64,000 nt of DNA from the NCBI RefSeq assembly GCF_040112705.1, contig NZ_CP157804.1, forward strand, positions 3,590,001 to 3,654,000, in the 5' to 3' direction. The DNA is from Flagellimonas sp. MMG031 (GTDB lineage Bacteria; Bacteroidota; Bacteroidia; Flavobacteriales; Flavobacteriaceae). The position numbers and the translations under genes are program-made. A model generated the notes under the pieces. The model did not search any database, had not been told where the DNA came from, and was given only the letters and a program-made list of their open reading frames with translations. Each line of letters starts with the position of its first letter. Position 1 is the stretch's first letter. Below are positions 26,917 through 36,531 of the stretch, piece after piece.

Positions 26917-28425
26917 ATGGGCAACAAAGAACGGTTCATCGAACATATCGACCAAGGGTACGCCACCAAAGGTGATTTTATCACCGTGGGCGCCGGAATG
27001 CTCGATGGGGAAACCATGACCAACGCATTTGTCAAGATTCCGCTCAAAACCATGAATCGCCATGGACTTATTGCAGGGGCTACGGGTACAGGAAAGACCA
27101 AAACCTTGCAGGTATTGGCCGAAAATCTGTCTGACAAAGGCATACCCGTACTGCTGATGGACCTTAAAGGTGACCTTAGTGGTATAGCCCAACCAAGTCC
27201 CGGACACCCCAAAATCGATGAACGCCATGCAAAAATTGGACTCCCGTTCGAAGCCAAGGGGTTTCCTGTTGAAATTTTATCGCTCTCCGAGCAAAATGGT
27301 GTCCGCCTGAGGGCCACGGTCTCTGAATTTGGACCTGTACTGCTTTCACGGATTCTAGACCTGAGCGTTACCCAAGAAGGTATTGTTGCCGTGGTATTCA
27401 AATATTGTGACGATAACAAGCTACCGCTTTTAGATCTTAAGGACTTCAAAAAAGTGCTGCAGTACGCCACGGGAGAAGGCAAGGATGAGTTTCAAAAAGC
27501 ATACGGTCGCATTTCCACAAGCTCCACGGGAACTATTTTAAGGAAAATCATAGAGTTGGAACAACAGGGTGCCGACCTCTTTTTTGGGGAGAAGTCCTTT
27601 GATGTGGACGATTTGGTGCGCATTGATGAAAATGGCAGAGGGTACATCAATATTATCCGTTTGACCGATATTCAAGACCGACCCAAACTATTTTCCACCT
27701 TTATGCTAAGTCTTTTAGCAGAGATATACTCCACCTTCCCGGAGCAGGGCGACAGTGAACGCCCCGAGTTGGTATTGTTCATTGATGAGGCCCATTTGAT
27801 TTTTGACAATGCCAGCAAAGCACTGCTCGATCAAATTGAAAGCATCGTAAAACTGATACGTTCCAAAGGAATCGGGCTTTACTTTGTGACCCAAAATCCC
27901 ACCGATGTGCCGGACGATGTGCTGGCCCAGTTGGGACTCAAAATCCAACATGCACTGAGGGCTTTTACGGCAAAGGACCGAAAAGCCATCAAACTAACGG
28001 CCCAAAATTATCCCATCACGGAATTTTACGATACCGCCGAAGTACTGACATCGCTGGGAACCGGGGAAGCATTGGTTTCCGCCCTGGACGAAAAAGGCCG
28101 ACCCACACCATTGGCCGCCACGATGATGCGTGCGCCCATGAGCCGCATGGATATTTTGACCGATGGGGAAATCAAAGAAGTTTTGGACAATTCCAAGCTC
28201 ATCAAAAAATACAACGAGGAAATCGACCGCGAAAGTGCTTACGAAATCCTGACGGAAAAAATTGAAAGGGCCGAAAAAGAGGCCGAGAAAGAAAAAGAAG
28301 AAAAAAGAACAACCCGAAGCTCTTCGAGCAGGCGCAGTACCCGTATGAACCCGGTTGTGAAAGTCTTGACCAGTGCCACATTTATACGTGGAGTTCTGGG
28401 CGTTCTAAAAAAAGTGATCCGATAG
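26917..28425 (+). CDS. HerA-like DUF853 ATPase
   Basis: 502 residues from the ATG at 26917; a TTG three codons upstream is an alternative. Residues 54-61 (GATGTGKT) are Walker A, LVLFIDEAHLIFD near 285-297 is Walker B, and FVTQNPTDVPDDVLAQLGLKIQHALRAFT is the sensor and arginine-finger region of DUF853. The C-terminus is a charged Lys/Glu helix. It is a hexameric translocase-like ATPase of unknown role, not accompanied by NurA here. A 182-residue lipoprotein gene follows after 8 bp. Confidence 0.9.
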   Translation: MGNKERFIEHIDQGYATKGDFITVGAGMLDGETMTNAFVKIPLKTMNRHGLIAGATGTGKTKTLQVLAENLSDKGIPVLLMDLKGDLSGIAQPSPGHPKIDERHAKIGLPFEAKGFPVEILSLSEQNGVRLRATVSEFGPVLLSRILDLSVTQEGIVAVVFKYCDDNKLPLLDLKDFKKVLQYATGEGKDEFQKAYGRISTSSTGTILRKIIELEQQGADLFFGEKSFDVDDLVRIDENGRGYINIIRLTDIQDRPKLFSTFMLSLLAEIYSTFPEQGDSERPELVLFIDEAHLIFDNASKALLDQIESIVKLIRSKGIGLYFVTQNPTDVPDDVLAQLGLKIQHALRAFTAKDRKAIKLTAQNYPITEFYDTAEVLTSLGTGEALVSALDEKGRPTPLAATMMRAPMSRMDILTDGEIKEVLDNSKLIKKYNEEIDRESAYEILTEKIERAEKEAEKEKEEKRTTRSSSSRRSTRMNPVVKVLTSATFIRGVLGVLKKVIR

Positions 28426-28433
28426 CTAATTAT

Positions 28434-28982
28434 ATGAAAAAGAGAAATTGGGCCTTTGCCCTCATCTGTGGTTTGGCCGTAATGCAATCGTGCCAAAAGG
28501 ATACCGCATTCCTGATTACCGAAACCAGTGTTGGTCCCTTGACCAATACCTCCAAAGTGAGTGAACTCGAAACCATTTTTGTACAAGATTCCGTTGTGGG
28601 AGATGCCGCCCAGATCAATCTGGGGGCTTCACCAAAAAAAGTCGATATTTTTGAGAAAGGTGGCAAACATTTGTTGACCCTTACCGCAAATTCGGACAGT
28701 ATCCCTACCGTGGAAAATGTAAGGATTATGGATCCACGCTACACTTCAGAAAATGGTATTGGACTGAAAAGCACTTTTAAGGATATCCAGGATGCCTATG
28801 AAATCAAGAAAATCGTGACCACCCTAAATAGCGTTGTGGTTTTCCCGAAGGGAAGTAACCTTTACTTTACCATCGACAAAGAGGAACTGCCCGAAAGTTT
28901 ACGCTTTTCTACGGCATCCATTGAAGCCGTGCAGATTCCCGATGATGCCAAAATCAAATATTTGATGTTGGGCTGGGAGTAG
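28434..28982 (+). CDS. Hypothetical lipoprotein
   Basis: 182 residues, not recognised. The N-terminus is a lipoprotein signal with lipobox AVMQSC (C near 21). The body has no cysteines and alternates short hydrophobic strands with polar turns (for example AQINLGASPKKVDIFEKGGKHLLTLT), suggesting a beta fold. It starts 8 bp after the HerA-like ATPase and ends 16 bp before an alpha/beta hydrolase on the same strand, so it probably belongs to that transcript. Confidence 0.8.
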   Translation: MKKRNWAFALICGLAVMQSCQKDTAFLITETSVGPLTNTSKVSELETIFVQDSVVGDAAQINLGASPKKVDIFEKGGKHLLTLTANSDSIPTVENVRIMDPRYTSENGIGLKSTFKDIQDAYEIKKIVTTLNSVVVFPKGSNLYFTIDKEELPESLRFSTASIEAVQIPDDAKIKYLMLGWE

Positions 28983-28998
28983 CCCCCAAATTGTTTTA

Positions 28999-29838
28999 AT
29001 GAAAAAACTACTGAACAAAGCGATTCCCTTGGTTTATGGGCAATATCTTAATGCCTATACCCTAGTTGCGCCAAAAAAGGGAGCCGAAACGGCTTTCCAT
29101 ATTTTTTGTACCGTACGGAAGGGGCGGATATCACCTGAACAGGCAGCTTATTTGGACAACCATAAACTTTCTGTTGAGAAAGTAGCTGGACACAACATCC
29201 AATCCTACCACTGGCCCGGGAACAAGGAAACGGTTTTATTGGTCCATGGCTGGGAGAGCAACACCTTCCGGTGGCGGAACCTCATCAAAAAACTGAGGGA
29301 AGCGGATTTTAACATTATTGCTTTCGATGCACCGTCGCATGGCTATTCCTCAGGGAAACATCTCTATGTTCCGTTGTACGAAGAGGCACTCAACCACATG
29401 GTTAAAAAATACCAGCCGAAACATCTTATCGGACACTCTGTGGGTGGGATGACCATTGTGTACAACCAATACAAAAATCCGAGCGATCAAGTAGAAAAAT
29501 TGGTCACCATTGGTTCTCCGTCCGAATTCCATGAGATCATGGCCCATTTTCAAGACCTATTAAAGTTTAACAATCGGGTGATGAAACACTTGGATGCGTA
29601 TGTGCAACAACGTTTTGGTTTTAAAATTGATGAGTTTTCCACCTCACAATTTGCACGTTCCCTTAGCAAGAAAGGCTTGCTGTTCCATGACAGGTACGAC
29701 AAGATTACGCCTTACCACGCATCGGTTGCAGTCAACAAAAATTGGCAAGAGAGCCAATTGATAAGTACCGAAGGTCTCGGTCATTCCATGCACCAAGACG
29801 ATGTAAACGATCAAATTGTATCATTTTTGGAAGCTTGA
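28999..29838 (+). CDS. Alpha/beta hydrolase
   Basis: 279 residues. LLVHGWESNTFRWRNLIKKLR is the HG oxyanion region, IIAFDAPSHGYSSG the following strand, and LIGHSVGGMTI holds the GxSxG nucleophile serine near residue 144. HDRYDKITPY supplies the acid and GLGHSMH the catalytic His. No signal peptide, so it is cytoplasmic. The substrate is unknown. Follows the lipoprotein gene by 16 bp. Confidence 0.9.
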   Translation: MKKLLNKAIPLVYGQYLNAYTLVAPKKGAETAFHIFCTVRKGRISPEQAAYLDNHKLSVEKVAGHNIQSYHWPGNKETVLLVHGWESNTFRWRNLIKKLREADFNIIAFDAPSHGYSSGKHLYVPLYEEALNHMVKKYQPKHLIGHSVGGMTIVYNQYKNPSDQVEKLVTIGSPSEFHEIMAHFQDLLKFNNRVMKHLDAYVQQRFGFKIDEFSTSQFARSLSKKGLLFHDRYDKITPYHASVAVNKNWQESQLISTEGLGHSMHQDDVNDQIVSFLEA

Positions 29839-29871
29839 TAAACTTGTCCTAATTTTCAGAAAAAATAGACC

Positions 29872-30294
29872 ATGCAGAACATAACCCCCTTTCATGTTGC
29901 CGTTCCAGTACATAATCTTCAAGAATGCCGAACTTTTTATCGGGATGTCCTCGGTTGTGAAGAAGGTAGAAGTGCGGAACAATGGGTAGATTTTAACTTT
30001 TTTGGCCATCAATTTGTCATTCACTACAAACCCAAATCCGAAGAAGACACCCATACCAACCCTGTTGATGGCAAAAACGTACCGGTGCCGCACTATGGCG
30101 TAGTGCTGCCATGGGATACCTTCCAATCCTTTTCCAAAGAATTGATTGAGAAGGGCATCGATTTTGTGATTGAGCCCTACATTCGGTTCAAAGGGGAACC
30201 TGGAGAACAGGCCACCATGTTCTTTTTAGACCCTGCGGGAAACGCACTGGAGTTTAAGGCTTTTAAAGATATGGGGCAATTGTTTGCCAAATGA
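29872..30294 (+). CDS. VOC family protein (glyoxalase/dioxygenase fold)
   Basis: 140 residues with two beta-alpha-beta-beta-beta modules. [26 protein letters not shown] opens the first, and [26 protein letters not shown] opens the second; H8 and E134 or nearby (NALEFKAF) are the likely metal ligands. The function is unassigned. It is the last gene of the + strand run before the convergent DUF2306 gene, whose stop codon is 1 bp away. Confidence 0.88.
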   Translation: MQNITPFHVAVPVHNLQECRTFYRDVLGCEEGRSAEQWVDFNFFGHQFVIHYKPKSEEDTHTNPVDGKNVPVPHYGVVLPWDTFQSFSKELIEKGIDFVIEPYIRFKGEPGEQATMFFLDPAGNALEFKAFKDMGQLFAK

Positions 30295-30295
30295 T

Positions 30296-30922
30296 CTAGG
30301 CCAAATTCAATCCCTTTCTTCGGACCCATAAAAAGGCAAAAATCATATTGGGCACCCAGCAAAGCCAAGAAACAATTTTGTAAGCTACTAGGAATTCCCC
30401 AAAAATCACGATGAGGATGGGCAACCAAATACGCAATGTTACGGCGGCGAAACAAGCTGCGTAGCTATAGATCATCATACCTTGGTGCAGCGCCAAATCC
30501 TTGTTTTTGATGGCGATGTAGGCGCGGGTTGTGGTAAAGAGCCAAATCAGTGCAAGGCTACAAAAGCCGATGGAGGACACCCAACCACCCGTGGCATAAA
30601 AACCCAAATAGAGTCCACACAAACCACTCAGGATGGCCGTAATTACATATATCTTTCCAAGGTTTCGATGGAGTTGCAGCCGTTTGGAGCGTAACGTTTT
30701 AATGAACTGGGACCATCCTACCAGCAGGGCTATTCCACCAAAACTGATATGGCCGTAAAAGGCCACTTTCCAAACTGAACTAGCCCTTATTGCATCTGAT
30801 TTGTTCAGCAACAGACCAAAATCATCGGAAGCAAAAATGTATACCAATGGATACAGGCCAATCCCGATGGCCAGAAAAATAAAAACAATCCATGCTACCT
30901 TATTTCTTGTAGTTTGGGCCAT
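30296..30922 (-). CDS. DUF2306 membrane protein
   Basis: 208 residues. Six or so hydrophobic helices are visible, including WIVFIFLAIGIGLYPLVYIF and HISFGGIALLVGWSQFI, with LHRNLGKIYVITAILSGLCGLYLG typical of DUF2306 (a possible heme-binding four-helix family). HQGMMIYSYAACFAAVTLRIW also matches the family. The function is unknown. Confidence 0.85.
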   Translation of the reverse strand: MAQTTRNKVAWIVFIFLAIGIGLYPLVYIFASDDFGLLLNKSDAIRASSVWKVAFYGHISFGGIALLVGWSQFIKTLRSKRLQLHRNLGKIYVITAILSGLCGLYLGFYATGGWVSSIGFCSLALIWLFTTTRAYIAIKNKDLALHQGMMIYSYAACFAAVTLRIWLPILIVIFGEFLVAYKIVSWLCWVPNMIFAFLWVRRKGLNLA

Positions 30923-31042
30923 ACTTCGCTTTTTACCACGAAGTAAGTTATCGATATTTTGAACACAAAAACAAGAATTTTGATCCTAAATCGTTATAAG
31001 TGTATCGATTAGAACATAAAGTCGAACCCAAATCTTATCCGT

Positions 31043-31204
31043 ATGAAGACAATTTTACTTTTGGTCACCCTTATTTTTTCGGCCATGGCCGTATCGAGTT
31101 GCACCAATGACGAGGGTGACACCGAATTCGAGTACATCAATCCCGAAGAGGAGCAACAAACAACGCCTTTAAAAACTGAAGTGGAACAGGAAAAGGTAAA
31201 CTAA
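31043..31204 (+). CDS. Small lipoprotein, 53 residues
   Basis: A short frame with ATG at 31043 and TAA at 31202. The signal MKTILLLVTLIFSAMA is followed by lipobox AVSSC, then a mature part of about 33 residues rich in Glu, Gln and Thr (EYINPEEEQQTTPLK). It looks like a real tethered peptide because the signal and lipobox are intact, but there is no recognisable domain. It is convergent with folD, with stop codons about 4 bp apart. Confidence 0.6.
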   Translation: MKTILLLVTLIFSAMAVSSCTNDEGDTEFEYINPEEEQQTTPLKTEVEQEKVN

Positions 31205-31207
31205 ACC

Positions 31208-32083
31208 TTATGAGTGACGCTCTCGTGCGAGCAAGGTGTTCTTGAGCAACATGGCAATGGTCATAGGGCCTACTCCGCCGGGCACGGGTGTGATGTAGGA
31301 CGCCTTTTTGCTCACTTCTTCGTAATCCACGTCACCAGTGATGTAGTATCCTTTTTCTTTGGTATCATCCGGTACACGGGTAATTCCAACGTCAATGATG
31401 GTTACCCCTTCCTTGACCATATCCGCTTTTAAAAACTTGGGAACTCCTAGGGCAGAGATAACAATATCAGCCTGAAGTGTCAACTCTTTAAGGTTTTTGG
31501 TCCTGCTATGGGCAAGTGTCACTGTGGAATTCCCTGGGTTTCCTTTTTGGCTCATCAAAATACTGATGGGCCGTCCCACAATATGGCTTCTCCCGATTAC
31601 AACGGTATGCTTGCCTTCGGTATCCACCTTATAGCGCTTCAACAATTCCATGATGCCGAACGGGGTTGCTGAAATGAAGGTTTCCATATCCAAGGCCATT
31701 TTTCCGAAATTCATGGGGTGGAATCCATCAACATCCTTGTCGGGATCAACGGCCATCAATACTTTTTCTTCATCAATATGTTTGGGCAGGGGCAATTGCA
31801 CAATATACCCATCGATTGCAGGGTCGTTGTTCAATTGGTTCACTTGCTTTAGCAACTCTTCTTCTGTAGTCTCTTCCGGAAGATGGATGAGGGTAGACTC
31901 AAAACCTATTTTTTTACAGGAACGCACTTTACTGCCCACGTAGGTGAGGCTGGCACCATCGTTACCTACCAGCACAGCGGCCAAATGGGGGACTTTTTCG
32001 CCCCGCTCTTTCATTTGGGCCACCTCAACGGTGATTTCTTCTTTGATTTGGTTTGATATTTTCTTTCCGTCAAGGATTTCCAT
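31208..32083 (-). CDS. folD: Bifunctional methylenetetrahydrofolate dehydrogenase/cyclohydrolase
   Basis: 291 residues. [16 protein letters not shown] carries the family Tyr-Lys pair (YxxxK), [27 protein letters not shown] is the second signature, and [14 protein letters not shown] is the NADP-binding motif. [16 protein letters not shown] is the C-terminal signature. It interconverts methylene-, methenyl- and formyl-tetrahydrofolate. Starts 34 bp after ffh on the same strand and is probably in its operon. Confidence 0.97.
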   Translation of the reverse strand: MEILDGKKISNQIKEEITVEVAQMKERGEKVPHLAAVLVGNDGASLTYVGSKVRSCKKIGFESTLIHLPEETTEEELLKQVNQLNNDPAIDGYIVQLPLPKHIDEEKVLMAVDPDKDVDGFHPMNFGKMALDMETFISATPFGIMELLKRYKVDTEGKHTVVIGRSHIVGRPISILMSQKGNPGNSTVTLAHSRTKNLKELTLQADIVISALGVPKFLKADMVKEGVTIIDVGITRVPDDTKEKGYYITGDVDYEEVSKKASYITPVPGGVGPMTIAMLLKNTLLARERHS

Positions 32084-32117
32084 GGGTTGCTTTGTTGGTT
32101 TGTTATGCTGAAAAGGG

Positions 32118-33446
32118 TTATCTCATATTCTGCATCATCTGCATCATCTTCTTGCCTCCGCCGCCTTGCATCATCTTCATCATCTTGCTCATTTGGTTGA
32201 ACTGCTTGAGCAATTGGTTTACTTCTTGAATGGAGGTTCCGCTACCTGCGGCTATCCGTTTTTTACGGCTGGCATTAAGCATGGCCGGAGTAGAACGTTC
32301 TTCGGGGGTCATGGAATGGATAATGGCCTCGATATGTTTGAATGCGTCATCATCAATATCCAATCCTTTGAGGGCCTTTCCAGCTCCGGGAATCATGCCC
32401 ATCAAATCCTTCATGTTCCCCATTTTTTTGATCTGCTGAATTTGGCTCAGGAAATCATCAAAACCGAACTTATTTTTGGCTATTTTCTTCTGGATTTTGC
32501 GCGCTTGTTCCTCATCGAACTGTTCTTGTGCACGCTCCACCAAGGAAACCACATCTCCCATTCCGAGGATACGGTCGGCCATACGCGAGGGATGGAACAC
32601 ATCGATGGCCTCCATTTTTTCACCCGTACCGATAAATTTGATGGGCTTGTCCACCACGGATTTGATGGAAATAGCGGCTCCACCACGGGTATCACCGTCC
32701 AATTTGGTAAGGATGACCCCATCAAAATTCAAGACATCGTTAAAGGCCTTGGCCGTGTTAACGGCATCCTGACCTGTCATGGAGTCCACCACGAACAGGG
32801 TTTCCTGTGGTTGTATGGCCTTGTGGATGTTGGATATCTCGGTCATCATCTGCTCATCCACAGCCAATCGACCTGCGGTATCGATGATTACCACATTGCA
32901 ACCCTTGGTTTTGGCATGGGCTATACCTGCCTTGGCAATGGCCACGGGGTTGTTGTTGTCGTGATCGGAGTAGACCTCCACTCCTATCTGCTCCCCAACC
33001 ACATGCAACTGATCTATCGCAGCGGGGCGGTACACATCACAGGCCACCAAAAGCGGCTTTTTGGTTTTCTTGTTCTTGAGGTAATTGGCAAGTTTACCGG
33101 AAAAAGTGGTTTTACCCGATCCCTGCAAACCGGACATTAGGATTACGGATGGGTTACCAGAAAGGTCTATTCCCTCGGCTTCTCCACCCATCAATTCGGT
33201 AAGCTCATCCTTCACCAATTTGACCATAAGCTGGCCAGGTTGAAGGGAAGACAGTACATTTTGTCCCAGTGCCTTCTCTTTGACCGTATTGGTAAACTCC
33301 TTGGCTATCTTAAAATTGACATCGGCATCCAGCAAAGCTCGTCGAACTTCCTTAAGGGTCTCTGCCACATTGATTTCGGTAATTTGTCCGTGACCTTTGA
33401 GGACGTGTAATGCCTTATCTAACTTTTCGCTTAAATTATCGAACAT
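32118..33446 (-). CDS. ffh: Signal recognition particle protein
   Basis: 442 residues. The N domain spans about 1-85, and the G domain follows with G1 [17 protein letters not shown], the DTAGR motif ([13 protein letters not shown]) and TKLDGD. The methionine-rich M domain spans 300-442, with the C-terminal run [20 protein letters not shown]. It targets nascent membrane proteins to FtsY and SecY. folD follows. I see no 4.5S RNA gene in the window. Confidence 0.97.
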   Translation of the reverse strand: MFDNLSEKLDKALHVLKGHGQITEINVAETLKEVRRALLDADVNFKIAKEFTNTVKEKALGQNVLSSLQPGQLMVKLVKDELTELMGGEAEGIDLSGNPSVILMSGLQGSGKTTFSGKLANYLKNKKTKKPLLVACDVYRPAAIDQLHVVGEQIGVEVYSDHDNNNPVAIAKAGIAHAKTKGCNVVIIDTAGRLAVDEQMMTEISNIHKAIQPQETLFVVDSMTGQDAVNTAKAFNDVLNFDGVILTKLDGDTRGGAAISIKSVVDKPIKFIGTGEKMEAIDVFHPSRMADRILGMGDVVSLVERAQEQFDEEQARKIQKKIAKNKFGFDDFLSQIQQIKKMGNMKDLMGMIPGAGKALKGLDIDDDAFKHIEAIIHSMTPEERSTPAMLNASRKKRIAAGSGTSIQEVNQLLKQFNQMSKMMKMMQGGGGKKMMQMMQNMR

Positions 33447-33492
33447 AAGTTCTTTGTTTTAAAGAGGGACAAATTTAAGAATAATCCAATAG

Positions 33493-33521
33493 AAAAAGGA
33501 CGGCTTTGGGGAGAGCCGTCC
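33493..33521 (-). terminator. Intrinsic terminator of the lipoprotein operon
   Basis: On the minus strand the stem GGACGGCT/AGCCGTCC (33498-33505 with 33514-33521, loop of 8) is followed by a T-rich tract at 33497-33493. It lies 31 bp past the stop of the 158-residue lipoprotein gene and shields ffh from read-through. Confidence 0.8.
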
Positions 33522-33551
33522 TTCTTTTGAAAAAAGATTGGGGAAAAATAT

Positions 33552-34028
33552 TTAATTCTTTTCGAAAACCAATTTGTCGGTTCCGCCGTTTCCTCCACTT
33601 TCATCGATCAATTCGATTCTCACAGCAGAGTATTTGACTATATCCCAATCGTCTGTCAAATCGGCAAAATCGGCCGGTGCACTAAAAGCAATATTGAAAT
33701 CCACATCACTATCATCTGGACTGTCATCATCCCCATCATCGTCGGAATCGGAAATGGACCACGTGCCATTGATATCAGTGGTACCGTTGCTAGCCACTAA
33801 TGTGCCATCGTTATTAAAGGTAAAGGTGTAGCCATTAAAATGGTCCGTTTCATCCTTATCATCGAAATAATAGGTAATGGTCCATGACCCACTTGCGGCT
33901 ATTCCTGTAAGTTCAGTGACCTGGGCTGCCGATATATTGGTAAGGACATCATCATCGTTGTTGTTTTCGCAGCTCACAAAAATCATGAACAATAGAACCG
34001 TTGTCAGTTTTAAAATTGAGGTTTTCAT
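33552..34028 (-). CDS. Hypothetical lipoprotein with a lipocalin-like beta domain
   Basis: 158 residues. The lipobox is FVSC at C20, then an acidic linker (NNNDDD) and one beta domain: GSWTITYYFDDKDETDHFNGYTF, DINGTWSISDSDDD and the C-terminal LTDDWDIVKYSAVRIELIDESG ending DKLVFEKN. This last part closely matches the C-terminus of the 588-residue neighbour (LTDDWKVVSITSTRIELTDESG, DTLVFEKP), so the two are paralogues over about 100 residues. It is co-transcribed (47-bp gap) and has its own terminator. An Asp-rich loop may bind a cation (inference). Confidence 0.78.
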   Translation of the reverse strand: MKTSILKLTTVLLFMIFVSCENNNDDDVLTNISAAQVTELTGIAASGSWTITYYFDDKDETDHFNGYTFTFNNDGTLVASNGTTDINGTWSISDSDDDGDDDSPDDSDVDFNIAFSAPADFADLTDDWDIVKYSAVRIELIDESGGNGGTDKLVFEKN

Positions 34029-34075
34029 ATAAAAGTGATTGAATAAAAATTTAGTGTTCTCGTTTTATGCCGGGT

Positions 34076-35842
34076 TTATGGTTTTTCGAATACCAGGGTA
34101 TCAATAGTTCCATCGCCACTCTCATCCGTTAGCTCGATACGGGTGGAAGTTATGGAAACTACCTTCCAGTCGTCTGTCAATTCCGATAGGTCGTCCATTG
34201 TGTCAAAGTTGATAAAGAACTTTAGTCCTTCTTCGGAATCCCTAAGCACTCTCCAAAGACCTGTGGCCTGTGGGTCAGCGTTGATGGAGACCTCAACTTG
34301 GTGCATTTCGCCAAAATTAAAGTCCATTCCAGCGAAAGAAGCCGTCATATCGGTACTGCCTTCTTTGTAGAGGGCCACATTCCATGGTCCGTCCAAGGCG
34401 ATTCCTCTGATTTCGACCACATCGCCGTCGTCCGCACTATCGTTACACTCTTTCAACAATACCATTTCGTGGTCAGTATCATCGATTTCAAACTCCAATC
34501 GGGACTGTAGCATTTTACGAATGGGCCATTCAAAGCTCACTCCGGGTTCGTCTCCAATGGTAATCATTAGGGAAAGTTGCAACTGACTGTTCAAACCAGT
34601 TTCCCAGGTACCTTGTTTGGTATCTACCCCGTTGCTCAAGGTTACAGCGCCACCAGCGGCAAATTCAAATTCGTATCCCAAGAGTCTTTCTATTTCCTCA
34701 CCTTGGTTCTCCACATCCTTAATAATCCATTTACATTCGTTGAGCAGAGCTATAAAAGCCTCCCTGTCGATTGGATTGGAATCCTCCAAATCACATCTCT
34801 CTTTCAATATGATCTTGTTCTCATCGTCTTGATAAAGTTTGATTCTGTCATCATCCAATTCGTAAACAATAGCGTCGATGGTGAAATCTGGGAAATCTTC
34901 AAAGTCAAGGCTCAGCATTACACCATTTTCGGTGGTACTGGTGCTCCATGTTCCCATGATTTCATCGGCGGTAAAGGTGGTGAAGTAAACTGTACCATCT
35001 GCGGAGAAGGTCAACAGACGCTCAATGTACTGTTCTGTATTGTCCACACTGTTTCGGATGACCTGCCTCACCTGCAATGGGCATTCCAGTAGCAGTTCGT
35101 CCAACTCGGATTCTGTAAAGTCGTCGTCGTTATAATCATCGTCATCGTCCTCATCACACTGGTTTTTGGCCATTTCGAGGGCTGCGGCCAAGGCTGCGTT
35201 ATTTTCGATCACCACTTGGGTTCCGTCAAACTTAATAAGGGTAATGGGAAATTCGATGCTGATCAAATCATCATCATCCAGTTCGTCAAAGAATCGCTTC
35301 ATATCGCGATCGCTCTCAATGTTCACTTGACCTGACTGTTGGTTGTCCACACCAAAGGTGAAGAGCGTAATGGGATATACAAAATCGATACATTCAATAT
35401 CGTCATCGTCACCTCCTTCAAGACACTCACGGGCATACTGCTCCAATTGATCTTGATTTTCTATGGTGATTTCACTGAAATCGGAAAGGGTGATGGTAAT
35501 GGGGAAGAAGATATCAAGAATATCATCGTCGTCGTCCAATTCATCAAAGATTTCTTCGATCAAATCCAAATCTTCCCTGGAATCGATGGTTATTTCCACT
35601 CCGTTCACATTTACGGTATATGGAAATTGTACGGCGAAGCAACTGGCGCCATCCACGATATTGTCATAAGAACCATCATTGGAAGAGGTCTTCTGAATCA
35701 AATCGGCGGTAGTGGAGCTGGCGGAAATAGTCTCGCTCTGTGTCCCTCCTCCTACTTCTTCATATTCTTCTTGGCAGGCCGTAAAACCAAGAACAAGGAT
35801 TACAAGTAATGTACGCAACAAGTTGTTTGTCAACTTTTTCAT
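34076..35842 (-). CDS. Acidic multidomain lipoprotein of Flavobacteriaceae
   Basis: 588 residues, unrecognised function. The lipobox is GFTAC at C23. Residues 68-229 carry four repeats of one plan, each opening with a FP(Y/I)T-type strand (FPYTVNVNG, FPITITLSD, YPITLFTFG, FPITLIKFDG) followed by an I-x-I-x-(N/S) strand and an acidic helix; Asp-rich runs separate them (DDDDD at 103-107, EDDDDDYNDDD near 231-241). Residues 253-350, 369-466 and 484-588 are three lipocalin-like beta domains, each opening with a C/W-rich strand and holding a GTWST/GTWET/GLWRV strand. It faces an ECF sigma/FecR/TonB-receptor cassette and may bind a cation or ligand for it (inference). Confidence 0.75.
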   Translation of the reverse strand: MKKLTNNLLRTLLVILVLGFTACQEEYEEVGGGTQSETISASSTTADLIQKTSSNDGSYDNIVDGASCFAVQFPYTVNVNGVEITIDSREDLDLIEEIFDELDDDDDILDIFFPITITLSDFSEITIENQDQLEQYARECLEGGDDDDIECIDFVYPITLFTFGVDNQQSGQVNIESDRDMKRFFDELDDDDLISIEFPITLIKFDGTQVVIENNAALAAALEMAKNQCDEDDDDDYNDDDFTESELDELLLECPLQVRQVIRNSVDNTEQYIERLLTFSADGTVYFTTFTADEIMGTWSTSTTENGVMLSLDFEDFPDFTIDAIVYELDDDRIKLYQDDENKIILKERCDLEDSNPIDREAFIALLNECKWIIKDVENQGEEIERLLGYEFEFAAGGAVTLSNGVDTKQGTWETGLNSQLQLSLMITIGDEPGVSFEWPIRKMLQSRLEFEIDDTDHEMVLLKECNDSADDGDVVEIRGIALDGPWNVALYKEGSTDMTASFAGMDFNFGEMHQVEVSINADPQATGLWRVLRDSEEGLKFFINFDTMDDLSELTDDWKVVSITSTRIELTDESGDGTIDTLVFEKP

Positions 35843-35924
35843 AACAAATCAATTTTGGGGTTATAATTCAACCTTAAAACAACCATCAAAAAGAAAACCC
35901 TACTTTTTCTTTAAATTTTTCAAA

Positions 35925-35932
35925 TATATTTG
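35925..35932 (+). promoter_or_regulatory. Bacteroidota -7 element of the ECF sigma gene
   Basis: TATATTTG matches the Bacteroidota TAnnTTTG consensus exactly and lies 22 bp before the ATG at 35955. No good TTTG at the -33 spacing is visible. Confidence 0.55.
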
Positions 35933-35954
35933 ACCAACAAACAATTTTCCCGCT

Positions 35955-36455
35955 ATGAGCAACGTCTGCGAGGACCATATTTTCAGTGAAGTGTTCAAGG
36001 CCCATTCCAAAACGGTCTTTAATTATATATTTTACAAATTTGGGAACGAAGAAAAGGCCCATGATGCCGTTCAAGAAGCCTTTGTAAAGTTATGGGAGAA
36101 TTGTGCCAAGGTAAGTCCGGAAAAAGCCAAATCCTTCGTTTACACTGTGGCCAACAATCTATACCTAAATGTAATCAAAGCGGAAAAGGTAAGACTCAAA
36201 CATGCGGACAGCCTTGTTAGGGACCGTACCAACGAGTCGCCCGAATTTTTAATGGAGGAAAAGGAATACCAGAAAAAATTGGACGATGCACTACATGCCC
36301 TTCCAGAAAATCAGCGTACCACTTTTTTGCTCAACCGCATCGATGGAAAAAAATATGCGGAAATCGCCGAAATGGAAGGGGTAAGTGTAAAAGCCATTGA
36401 AAAAAGAATGCATTTGGCCCTTAAAAGTTTGCGGGAACATATAGACGGGATCTAG
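35955..36455 (+). CDS. ECF-type RNA polymerase sigma factor
   Basis: 166 residues. Region 2 is VFNYIFYKFGNEEKAHDAVQEAFVKLWEN (core binding and -10 recognition), and SFVYTVANNLYLN follows. Region 4 is ALPENQRTTFLLNRIDGKKYAEIAEMEGVSVKAIEKRMHLALKSL with its helix-turn-helix. It is the Bacteroidota sigma-70 family form linked to FecR. It heads a sigma/FecR/TonB-receptor cassette and is divergent from the acidic lipoprotein operon. Confidence 0.94.
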   Translation: MSNVCEDHIFSEVFKAHSKTVFNYIFYKFGNEEKAHDAVQEAFVKLWENCAKVSPEKAKSFVYTVANNLYLNVIKAEKVRLKHADSLVRDRTNESPEFLMEEKEYQKKLDDALHALPENQRTTFLLNRIDGKKYAEIAEMEGVSVKAIEKRMHLALKSLREHIDGI

Positions 36456-36531
36456 CAGGTGATTATTTTTAAGGTGGTAAGGTAGGGTATTTTAATAGGT
36501 AGTTGTTATCATAACGTAAAGCATAAGACCC

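Noticed and set aside
32166..33140. 324-codon open frame on the plus strand
   Set aside because: It lies entirely antisense to ffh, has a His/Gly-rich composition and no domain; it is a shadow of a conserved gene.
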